Assembly (NCBI RefSeq): GCF_016632335.1
Contig: NZ_JAEPBG010000011.1
Coordinates: 62,001-126,000 of the forward strand
DNA length: 64,000 nt
Reading direction: 5' to 3'
DNA from: Noviherbaspirillum pedocola
Lineage (GTDB): Bacteria; Pseudomonadota; Gammaproteobacteria; Burkholderiales; Burkholderiaceae_D
Part shown: positions 8,605 through 15,572 of the stretch, in pieces
Position numbering within the stretch: position 1 is the first letter of the stretch
How the letters are laid out: every line of letters starts with the position of its first letter
Program-made: the position numbers and the translations under genes
Notes under the pieces: generated by a model
Databases searched by the model: none
What the model was told of the DNA's origin: nothing
The model's input: the letters and a program-made list of their open reading frames with translations, nothing else

Positions 8605-9651
8605 TTATCTTTTCGGGAATAGGCTCATGTCCATCTTTACAAACGAGTGTGCGGTTCTCGAGGGAGTCATCGGGACTGGCTTTTGCCAGAAAACACGAAA
8701 ACGTTTTTCGCTCAGCGTTTCGATGCTGCGTTCGTCACTATCGAGATCGATGTACTCTAGGGAGGCACTACTGAGACGCTGTTCTAAATTGAGTATGAGA
8801 CCCGGTATGGCCGGATGCTCCATGTCGCCAGGTTGATAAACCTCATCGGGAAGCTCTTCCTTTTTCTTTATGAGCTTGACGGTAGAAGCTAACGGGACAC
8901 AACGCAAATTCCTGCCGGGATTAGAACATTTGAGCTGCGGCGTAGCCAAATGATTCTTTCTCAATTCTGTGGTGACAGGCGAAGAAGAATCAGTTTCGCA
9001 TATTTGAGACGTGGCTGATCCAATTTCTGGAACGACCGGCTCATCCTGCAGTATCGGACTATTGAGTAGTTTGTGACCGGGCTTTTCGCGAGAAGGCTTT
9101 GCCGGCTCGTGCGCCGCCGTGGTTTTTTGGTCTTCCCGGACGCCAAAAATGCTCTCAGTTTTTGAAGCAACAAGCGAGCGGCTTCGTTCGTCAATCTCTG
9201 CAAGCTTGTTATGAACGAGACTAGGGTCAACCGCAGCAATCTCCTTACGTACTTCAGCCATCAAGAGGATTTGTTCATTCATGCGCCGCTGGCATTCGTC
9301 CAGACGGTCGGCAAGCATCTCGCTATAGTATTGCCGCACAGTAGCGGGATGAAGATTAAAACCACATTGCTTCAACAATGCTGCTATTTGTGAAAAAGAA
9401 CAGCCTTTGTTCCTCAATACGTAAAGATCGGGCATATATGAGGAAAAAAGCTGTCGCTGTGTGGCGTCGTTCGGAACCAAGTAACGCGTTGCAGCATCCA
9501 GCACTCCACGAATAACCGTGGCATCCTCAGCGCTAAATCGCTGTCGTGGACCTCTTGGCTTCGTTTGCGGGCTATTCATATCCAACTCTTTCACTTTTTG
9601 TCCTGGCATTTTGGTAATTACATCGCGTCCTTCGCGTAGTAACCCGACCAT
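8605..9651 (-). CDS. Plasmid-type protein with helix-turn-helix and coiled region, function unknown
   Basis: Up to 348 residues. The N-terminal part is ordered: a segment at about 35-95, then SFSQIAALLKQCGFNLHPAT followed by VRQYYSEML, which has the spacing of a helix-turn-helix. A helical, probably coiled stretch follows (DRLDECQRRMNEQILLMAEVRKEIAAVD). The remaining 200 residues are polar, low complexity and look disordered. I do not recognise a named family; such proteins occur on plasmids and integrated elements. The start is uncertain: 9651 is the longest frame, while ATG 9579 gives 324 residues; neither has a strong ribosome site. It is divergent from the hairpin module at 9760, and its likely job is DNA binding linked to that module, which is inference. 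Confidence 0.6.
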   Translation of the reverse strand: MVGLLREGRDVITKMPGQKVKELDMNSPQTKPRGPRQRFSAEDATVIRGVLDAATRYLVPNDATQRQLFSSYMPDLYVLRNKGCSFSQIAALLKQCGFNLHPATVRQYYSEMLADRLDECQRRMNEQILLMAEVRKEIAAVDPSLVHNKLAEIDERSRSLVASKTESIFGVREDQKTTAAHEPAKPSREKPGHKLLNSPILQDEPVVPEIGSATSQICETDSSSPVTTELRKNHLATPQLKCSNPGRNLRCVPLASTVKLIKKKEELPDEVYQPGDMEHPAIPGLILNLEQRLSSASLEYIDLDSDERSIETLSEKRFRVFWQKPVPMTPSRTAHSFVKMDMSLFPKR

Positions 9652-9759
9652 AGCGTATGTAGCCCATTTTAATAAATTTGCAGTTAGGAAACAAGAATTT
9701 TTCCTACCTTTTGATGCAGATTTATAGCAAATTTCCCTAGCACTCGTATTTTTTTACTT

Positions 9760-10025
9760 TGAATTTGACTGAAACCTTCCTTGAGTTTTCTTCTTGTTTG
9801 CCTCGTAGACACTGTGGATTACCTTGATATTCAATCTAAAGTCGCAATGCTCTAGCTGAGAACTTGCTTTAGATTTGTCTCGAATTTGCCGGATATTTAC
9901 CGCACACGCTAGGGAATAGTGACGGGCAGGATGCCGGATGTATATCTCACGATATACATCCGGGTTTCAGCAGTTAGGTCGCTTCGCGCCCGTCGCAGCC
10001 GACTCAGGGCTTCGCCCCGAGACCC
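9760..10025 (+). other. Module A: oriT-like site with phased repeats and hairpin
   Basis: Three parts in order. First, TTG(C) elements at 11-bp spacing, clearest at 9870-9915 (TTGCTTTAGAT, TTGTCTCGAAT, TTGCCGGATAT, TTACCGCACAC). Second, a block GGGCAGGATGC and a perfect 13-bp stem with a TCAC loop at 9934-9963. Third, a conserved GC-rich block at 9964-10025 ending GGGCTTCGCCCCGAGACCC. The MobC-like gene starts 44 bases later. The whole arrangement recurs inverted at 12932-13184. The position next to mobC and the resemblance of the GC-rich block to the bom/oriT surroundings of small mobilizable plasmids suggest an origin of transfer; no nic site was proven. Confidence 0.65.
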
Positions 10026-10068
10026 ATCAAATAATGCTGTACGTTGAAAATCGTGAAAGCATCTAACG

Positions 10069-10389
10069 ATGCGATTCCAATGCAATCCTGAAGAAGAGCT
10101 CCGCGTGATTCAGCTGCAAATAAGACTTACTCAAAAGGAAAGTGAGGAGATAAAGAAATCTTCTGAAATAAGAAATCCCGATTTTACAGAGTTTGGTCGG
10201 CGTGCTGCTCTTAACCGCAAGGCTGAAGTCAGAACTGAGAACAAAATCGTTTTGGAGATCCGTGCATTAACGCATAGAATGCACGAAACTCATCGGGAGC
10301 TCGTTTCACGTAACCTAGAGCCGTTTAAAGACGATTTCAGGAGCTTGCTGCCGGAAGCAACCGAAGCAATGAAGCGAATTTCTAAGTGA
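10069..10389 (+). CDS. MobC-like ribbon-helix-helix relaxosome accessory protein
   Basis: A 106-residue protein. Residues 13-50 (VIQLQIRLTQKESEEIKKSS, then DFTEFGRRAALNRK) fit the ribbon-helix-helix pattern of MobC-type accessory proteins: a beta strand, a helix with QKESEEI, and a second helix ending in RRAAL. MobC proteins bind the origin of transfer and help the relaxase open the strands. The C-terminal half is helical (VLEIRALTHRMHETHRELVS). No relaxase gene is in the window, so this would need help in trans. It lies directly downstream of hairpin module A, and a decayed copy lies next to module B, which supports a link between protein and site. No clear ribosome site precedes ATG 10069. 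Confidence 0.65.
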   Translation: MRFQCNPEEELRVIQLQIRLTQKESEEIKKSSEIRNPDFTEFGRRAALNRKAEVRTENKIVLEIRALTHRMHETHRELVSRNLEPFKDDFRSLLPEATEAMKRISK

Positions 10390-10430
10390 AGGCGAAAGCA
10401 AAAAAGCGGAAATACACCGGCGCCACTTTC

Positions 10431-10818
10431 TTTTGCTGCAAAACTTTTCAACGATGAGTGCTCACCTGCTTTGCAGGACAGGAAGCCAACAGAGGATTGG
10501 CATATCAAGATTCGATTACCACTTCAGTTTTATAGAGTGTCCATGATCAGGAGGTGAAGTAGCCCCCGGCGGAGAAGTCGTGCAGATTTCGGCAACTGAC
10601 TTTTGCTGCAAAAGTTCTTAGTCAGTGAATGATTCCACATACTCGACATCAACGGCTTGCCAAGCGCGTCTCGAGACCGTTTAACGGGCTTAGGCATTGG
10701 ACGGGTACACTGCTTCTCTGAACTTGTCATTTTGACAGCATAACCACCAAGTAAACTTTTGCTGCAAAAGATTTTCAGAATTCAAACTTTTTTGGACGAT
10801 CTTTTGCAGCAAAAGATC
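10431..10818. repeat. Four KorB-operator-like palindromes
   Basis: The core TTTTGCWGCAAAA occurs at 10431-10443, 10601-10613, 10757-10769 and 10802-10814; the last is the centre of a 21-bp perfect palindrome (10798-10818). The region between 10390 and 11033 otherwise holds no convincing gene. The shape matches operators of KorB/ParB-type plasmid proteins. Confidence 0.85.
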
Positions 10819-11033
10819 TCGAAGCCTTACTGAAGTAAATCGCCGCATAGGAAGCAATTCGTTTCGCCGAGACGGATACATATCCCTCACGCCACTATCT
10901 GGAGCAGTTGGTAATCCGCATAGAAGATTTTCGTCTCTCAATTCTGTGAAATAGGGGGAATTACATCACAGGCTTTATCTCGGTGAATCCCGCATGCCGT
11001 CATTTTACCGAACTAATAATTATTGTCAGGCCG

Positions 11034-11285
11034 TCAAAATGCACCGCCAGACTGATTAGTAAGCTCTTTCTCGACCAAGTCCAAAAGCATCCCAGGCTTG
11101 ATGTTAAGCGCACTTCCGAGCTTGAAAATCGATGTTAAAGATGGCTGTTTTTCTCCAAGCTCAATGGACGAAACGTAGTTGCGCTGTAAATCGGCCTTCA
11201 TACCGAGCGCCTCTTGCGTAAGTTGCGCATCCTTGCGCAGCTTACGCAGGACACGTCCAAAACAGACTGGAATCGATTTTTCCAA
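11034..11285 (-). CDS. Small Xre-family transcriptional regulator
   Basis: An 83-residue single-domain helix-turn-helix protein: VLRKLRKDAQLTQEALGMKA then RNYVSSIELGEKQPSLTSIF, with the typical helix 2-turn-helix 3 and the ExG(x)xxPS(l) end. Start is TTG 11285 with GGGAGA eight bases upstream. It is divergent from the 150-residue gene at 11414, and two near-identical palindromes lie between them, one overlapping its own ribosome site; that is the arrangement of an autoregulated repressor or activator. The size and layout also fit controller proteins of restriction-modification systems, but no methyltransferase or endonuclease is adjacent, so this stays a possibility. Confidence 0.85.
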   Translation of the reverse strand: MEKSIPVCFGRVLRKLRKDAQLTQEALGMKADLQRNYVSSIELGEKQPSLTSIFKLGSALNIKPGMLLDLVEKELTNQSGGAF

Positions 11286-11292
11286 AGTTTTC

Positions 11293-11355
11293 TCCCTCTA
11301 TAGCGGGAGAAACGGTGGCGGATCTGCTAGAATCTGTCTTCCCTCTATAGTGGGA
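11293..11355. promoter_or_regulatory. Twin operators between the Xre gene and its divergent neighbour
   Basis: Two 16-bp near-palindromes, 11293-11308 (TCCCTCTATAGCGGGA) and 11340-11355 (TCCCTCTATAGTGGGA), centred on CTATAG and 47 bases apart. One covers the ribosome-site region of the Xre gene, the other lies in the promoter region of the gene at 11414. Confidence 0.75.
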
Positions 11356-11413
11356 ATTCGGCTCGTTCTCAGCTGAGTTCGATACTTTCTTTTTCAGGAA
11401 TAACTTAATAAAA

Positions 11414-11866
11414 ATGGTAACTAAATCCGAACGACATGCGATGCAAAATGCAATCGAAACGCTCGTCACTTCGCATCCAAAAATCTTTAAAGGAAAATCG
11501 CCCAAAGTATCTCCACTAGTTCCAGTGGGATGGTCCAAACTATTAAAGATACTCTGTAAGGTATTGGAAGAAGAATGTACCGCCAGCACCCTCGCCAAGC
11601 TTGAAATTATCAATATAACAAGACGACTCCGGTGTTTCTTGAAGGTGGAATATAAGTTAAAAGGTAAAGTCAGTCCGCAGCAGGCATGGACCGTCCGGGA
11701 TAAAGTTTTTTCAGTGTCGCATCTTTGCACTTACAGCTGTGTTGTCTGTGGTGAGTATATTGGCGATTCTCCCAAAAGTATTTCGATGATTCTTTGTGAA
11801 AAACATATTCATTCCGCCCTTCCGGCTTCATTAAAGATGTTTCGGCGTCGGGTCGCCAGCGCGTAA
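11414..11866 (+). CDS. Hypothetical protein with C-terminal Cys/His cluster
   Basis: A 150-residue basic protein I do not recognise. The C-terminal third contains CVVCGE and, 22 residues on, CEKH, a spacing that could bind zinc (CxxC...CxxH). The rest is helical with many Lys. Start ATG 11414; the nearest purine-rich run (AGGAATAA) is about 16 bases away, so translation initiation may be weak. It is divergent from the Xre gene and shares the twin-operator region, so it is probably the regulated target. Base composition is lower in GC than the flanking chromosome, in keeping with a plasmid-like origin. Function unknown. Confidence 0.6.
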   Translation: MVTKSERHAMQNAIETLVTSHPKIFKGKSPKVSPLVPVGWSKLLKILCKVLEEECTASTLAKLEIINITRRLRCFLKVEYKLKGKVSPQQAWTVRDKVFSVSHLCTYSCVVCGEYIGDSPKSISMILCEKHIHSALPASLKMFRRRVASA

Positions 11867-12249
11867 TTGGTGAGGGGATACGCTAGATTTTTGCCAAGTA
11901 AAACGCATTCTACCGAATACAAACCGTATTAACAGCATAAGACGTTGCAGTTTTAGTAACCTGCTCACGGACGTGTTGCAGGAGTTGTAGTTGTTTGAAG
12001 GTTTTACATGGTATAAACGACGCATGATGTTAATTCGAAAATTCGTTTAGTACTGGACCTTTTGTTTTAGTCATCGAAAGCGAGGCACTTGAAAAATGCA
12101 CGGATCACGGGTTCAGGTTTGACGATTTAGCGAACTTTAGGTGAGGAGCAGGAAAGCTCGGGCCCGCCGCAAACTGTCGGCGATATGACTGCACCCGACG
12201 GTATAGCAGTTAGCGACGACGCCCGTGTCGCCTCTGAGGATAGGCCGCT
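11867..12249. other. Intergenic, nothing recognised
   Basis: Short unsupported frames only, between the Cys-rich protein gene and the IS5 relic. Confidence 0.5.
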
Positions 12250-12618
12250 TTACCGATTCTTATTGTTGGCATCGTAGCCGCGCTCTCCTGGTGCTAGCGC
12301 CTTGACTGTCTCAGCGTTCGGCTGGGTGGGCGCTGTGACCGCCGGATCGATACTCCCCCGTGGATTACACGGAAAAACAAACGACATACGAAGCGCCGGA
12401 ACCACCAGTACACCGTCTGCCAGGACGGAAAGTCGCGTGGCAGCATGCGCTACTCGCACTATGAGCGCATCAGGTACCGAATCGCATTGATGACTTCGCG
12501 GAGGTCCACGCCGCGCGGCCGACCGGTGCGCGCTGCTGCCGGCGTCAACGGTGCAATAACCGACTTCATCGTCGATTAGATCACTTGGATAACGCTTGAG
12601 CTCTTTGGTCCGAGCCAC
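12250..12618 (-). pseudogene. IS5-family transposase, N-terminal half, decayed
   Basis: The minus strand begins ARTKELKRYPSDLIDDE, the typical start of IS5-type transposases. A second frame then gives GRPRGVDLREVINAIRYLMR followed by stops where RSGCGWRMLP should be, then RMLPRDFPSWQTVYWWFRRF. The first frame ends ETVKALAPGERGYDANNKNR, recalling the SVKAPAPGERGYDA motif of the family. So at least two frameshifts and two nonsense changes are present, and the DDE catalytic half is missing. It lies inside the mobilizable relic, between the Cys-rich gene and the decayed mobC copy. It is non-functional. Confidence 0.8.
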
Positions 12619-12699
12619 CGCTTTTGCCCGGTGTTCCTTGGTCTACATCGCTTTGCCTCCTGCGCTAGCGGCGCATTAGGCAGTCAGATTAATGGCTTC

Positions 12700-12835
12700 C
12701 AATGCGTTTTCAAACAGCCTTTTACGGCAGCCGATTTTTTTATTTCCTCACTCTCCTTTTGAGTGAGTCGTATTGGCAGCCGAATCGCGCTGCGCTCGTC
12801 TTCAGATTTGGGGCAAATGTCACTGCCGGATGAAT
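12700..12835 (-). pseudogene. Decayed second copy of the MobC-like gene
   Basis: The minus strand reads DERSAIRLPIRLTQKESEEI then KKSAAVKG, closely matching residues 9-31 of the gene at 10069 (EELRVIQLQIRLTQKESEEIKKSS). DNA similarity starts in the segment AATC-TGAAGA(C)GAGC shared by both copies and stops after about 100 bases. It stands in the same order and orientation relative to module B as the intact gene does to module A, so the module and the gene were duplicated or acquired together and this copy has since been truncated. Confidence 0.75.
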
Positions 12836-12931
12836 ACTACCCTTTGAGGAAATCAAGGCCGGCATTGACAGCAAAATCGCCTAACTAAATTTTTCTAGTT
12901 TATTCCGTACAGCAACAGATAATTGATTTAA

Positions 12932-13184
12932 GGGTCTCGGGGCGAAGCCCTGAGTCGTCTGCGACGGGTGCGAAGCGACCTAGTGGTCGAAACCTAGATG
13001 TGCTGTGGGCACATCTAGCATCCTGCCCATCACTATCCCCTAGTGAGGGCGGCAAATATGCAGCAAATTCGCGGCAAGTTTTCTACAGGTTCTTCGTAAG
13101 ATTGGGAGCAAGTTCTAAGCAAAAGTATGGCAACTTTTAAGTGAGTCTGAGGGAGAAATACAGCGATTTCGAGGCAAACATGAC
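12932..13184 (-). other. Module B: inverted, diverged copy of the oriT-like module
   Basis: Read on the minus strand it repeats module A: TTGC elements at 11-bp steps (TTGCCGCGAAT, TTGCTGCATAT, TTGCCGCCC and further copies upstream to about 13135), GGGCAGGATGC, a perfect 10-bp stem with a 5-base loop (12994-13018), then the GC-rich block ending GGGCTTCGCCCCGAGACCC at 12932. Flanking blocks are nearly identical to A, while the stem sequence differs but still pairs completely. Module similarity runs to about 13184, where the IS30 relic begins. Confidence 0.7.
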
Positions 13185-13714
13185 ATCAGCATTCACGTGC
13201 GTCCGCCGGAGGTCGGTGACCGCATCATGCCGGGCCACTGGAAAGGCGACTTCATCAAGGGGGCAGGCAACACGTCTTCGGTCGGCGTGCTGGTCGAGCG
13301 CACCAGCCGCCTGGTGTTGCTGGCGCGCATGGAAGATGCGACGGCAGCCTCGGCGCTGGCGGGCTTTACGGCCAAGCTCAATGCCATCAGTGCGCCGCTG
13401 CGCCAGAGCCTGACCATGACCAAGGCAAGGAAATGACCCGCCATGCCGAGCTGGCTGCCAACACTGGCGTGTGCGTGTATTTTTGCGCCCCGCATAGTCC
13501 CTGGCAGCGCGGCACCTGTGAAAACACCATCGGTCTGCTGCGCCAGTATCTGCCCAAGGGAACCGACCTGTCGATCTACTCCCAGGAACAGCTCGATGCC
13601 ATTGCTGACAGCCTCAACACGCGGCCCCGCGCGACGCATAACTGGCTCACGCCATTGCAGGTCTATGCCGCCGCTTTGGCGAGTGCCCATCAACCTGAAA
13701 CGTCAGTTCATTAA
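13185..13714 (+). pseudogene. IS30-family transposase, catalytic half, frameshifted
   Basis: Starts mid-gene with SIHVRPPEVGDRIMPGHWKG, includes the first catalytic Asp (GDFIKGAGN), and after a shift continues MTRHAELAANTGVCVYFCAP, then PWQRGTCENTIGLLRQYLP with the catalytic Glu, and NTRPRATHNWLTPLQVYAAA to a normal end at 13714. At about 13415 one T is missing from what should read LTYDQGKEMTR, which shifts the frame and destroys the second catalytic Asp. The N-terminal DNA-binding third is absent because the relic begins at the edge of module B. Inactive remnant. Confidence 0.88.
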
Positions 13715-14335
13715 CAGCCGTTGCACTACACACTTGAAACCGCCCATTTTTCTTAGAATCGCAATGACGTTGCAAAGAGAATGTGTCAGATTTGCACAAA
13801 TAGGCACGTCACAAATGCGGCCTAATGGATGCGCCAATGGTAAGAATAAAAACGGGCGTCGGGAGCAAGGTGCCAATCTGATGATGTTCCCGTTTTCTAT
13901 AAATTATGTAAAGATAACCTGTCTTATCAGTCGCTGCACTTGAGAGCGATCAAGACATTGCAGCGTTGTGGACGAGTTCCGCGCCCGATTACAAGACTCC
14001 CTCTGTACGCACGATAGTCAAGAAGGTCTTTGTTTAACTTTTGGATTGACTTTCAAAATAAGGGGGCAGTCTGGCCTGATGTCAGGCTTCAAAAACTGGC
14101 TCAAAAAGACAAGAGCTACAGCTTCTACAGTAAGCTGATTCGCGATCATGGCTCTCTGCGCGTCTGGTATGCATCTCTGCCCGAGATCAAGTGCTGCTGC
14201 CGTTTCCCAGGAAAGGATCCAGCAATCATGGCGAGGCAATGGGAAAATGCACTAACCCGAGGTTACAGGAGTATCCACGGCTATCGCCTGCTGAAAAGTC
14301 GATGTGACTTAGACGGGCGGTGATTTGGGGCCAGC
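13715..14335. other. Gene-poor stretch after the IS30 relic
   Basis: A 97-codon plus-strand frame at 14030-14323 starts at TTG without a ribosome site and has no recognisable domain; the rest holds only short frames. I see no supported gene. Confidence 0.4.
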
Positions 14336-14839
14336 ATGGTTTTTCCTCGGACAATGCACTGCTTCCCGGTCAAGAAACTACGCATTTTCGACGTGGCGCA
14401 CTTCGAGGATCGTGGGCGCAAGAGGAGTACTCTCCTCAGCATGGATATTGATGGAGTCCGCGTGTATTCAATTTCCTTGCCGCGCGTAGTCACCCCGATC
14501 TCCTGCGAAAACACGGTGGCCATGTTCAAGACCGAGGATCGTCAGTCAATCTGCGCTTGGTTTGATCCGGCCTCCAAAGAATACTTCGTCGTATCGGAAA
14601 TCAACCCCGGAGCGGCGTTTTCCTTGTGCTATATGGCAGCACTCGTGACCGGCTTGCTTGCCGCCAACCTTATGCATGACAAGCGGGCAGGGCTGGTTTT
14701 CGGAGTGACCGCTGCAGCTGTGTCCGGCGCCGTCTCTCTATGGAATTTCAGAAAGGTCGCCGACATCAAGGCCGCACTGCAGGCTCGGTATAAATCAGAA
14801 TATGGTTCATCTGCTCTGCGCTTTCTGTATGACGCTTGA
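14336..14839 (+). CDS. Hypothetical membrane protein
   Basis: A 167-residue protein I cannot assign. Residues 1-95 look soluble (FDVAHFEDRGRKR, VYSISLPRVVTPI). Two adjacent hydrophobic segments follow at about 99-115 (AAFSLCYMAALVTGLLAANL) and 120-137 (GLVFGVTAAAVSGAVSLW), separated by a short basic loop (HDKRAG), forming a hairpin in the inner membrane. The C-terminal tail (FRKVADIKAALQARYKSEYG) is helical. The ATG at 14336 has only a weak purine run upstream. Amino-acid composition and the membrane hairpin make it a credible gene. No operon partner is seen. Confidence 0.6.
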   Translation: MVFPRTMHCFPVKKLRIFDVAHFEDRGRKRSTLLSMDIDGVRVYSISLPRVVTPISCENTVAMFKTEDRQSICAWFDPASKEYFVVSEINPGAAFSLCYMAALVTGLLAANLMHDKRAGLVFGVTAAAVSGAVSLWNFRKVADIKAALQARYKSEYGSSALRFLYDA

Positions 14840-14935
14840 GCGGTGCACTGGCTTCGTGACAATATTTAACTTGCCATCTCAACAATAACGGGGCATGTTA
14901 CCGGACAAGCGCGAAGATGCTCACCGGGGAATGCG

Positions 14936-15169
14936 ATGGGCTCGTCATTACAAGATGGTGGGCGTAGCGTGTATGTGAAGCGTACCTTGCAAGAGCGCCG
15001 AATCTATGCCGGGCGTCGCGCACTCGCGGCGATCGACAGGGCCAGTGCCCTCACGAACAAGGGTGAAGACCAGGCGAGGGAGAATGCGTTCCGCTGGATG
15101 AGACTATGGCTGGCTTTCGCCACCAGTGAACATGCATCGAGAATCAAATCGACACGGCGTAGCGCCTGA
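14936..15169 (+). CDS. Small hypothetical basic protein
   Basis: A 77-residue, Arg/Ala-rich, mainly helical protein (VKRTLQERRIYAGRRALAAI, then ENAFRWMRLWLAFATSEHAS). No domain is recognised. A GGGGAA run lies about seven bases before ATG 14936. It follows the membrane protein at 14336 by 96 bases in the same direction and might share its transcript. The antisense frame here is open too, so the call is tentative. Confidence 0.35.
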   Translation: MGSSLQDGGRSVYVKRTLQERRIYAGRRALAAIDRASALTNKGEDQARENAFRWMRLWLAFATSEHASRIKSTRRSA

Positions 15170-15572
15170 TGTACTGGACTCGGCATAGGAGCTGGCTGCA
15201 ACTACGACGAAGTCGTGGGTCAGAAATTTCTATCGATGCACGCTACTGAATCTAACCGACGGTCAATGAAGGGCGCTACTGAATACCTGTAAAAGCTCAC
15301 CTAACCTTCAGGTTAAGACTGAAAGCGGACGTTTTTGAACATTTCGGCCGTTACAATGGATCAGGCAAATAACCGCTTGATTAGTCCGTAAATTTATCGA
15401 CTGCTATTGCAAAAGCCATTCCTGTGCTTGGGGTGCTGGAGGCAATGCACCCCCTCGCACTAATGAGAAAGCGATGCCACCTTCGCTTAATTGGAAGATT
15501 AAAGTCAGCGTGATCGCAGCGAAGGTATAGTAGAGGCCCGTGAACGATACATCAATAATTTCGGAGATATTC
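15170..15572. other. Intergenic upstream of the amidohydrolase gene
   Basis: About 400 bases that should contain the promoter of the M20 gene. One copy of GACTGAWAGCRGAC lies at 15317-15330. No gene was recognised. Confidence 0.4.

Noticed and set aside
9964-10025. Integron attC site, from a GTTAGGT motif near the hairpin
   Set aside because: No complementary RYYYAAC partner at the proper spacing, and no integron integrase in the window.
11034-11866. Restriction-modification controller system
   Set aside because: The Xre protein has the right size, but no methyltransferase or endonuclease gene is next to it.
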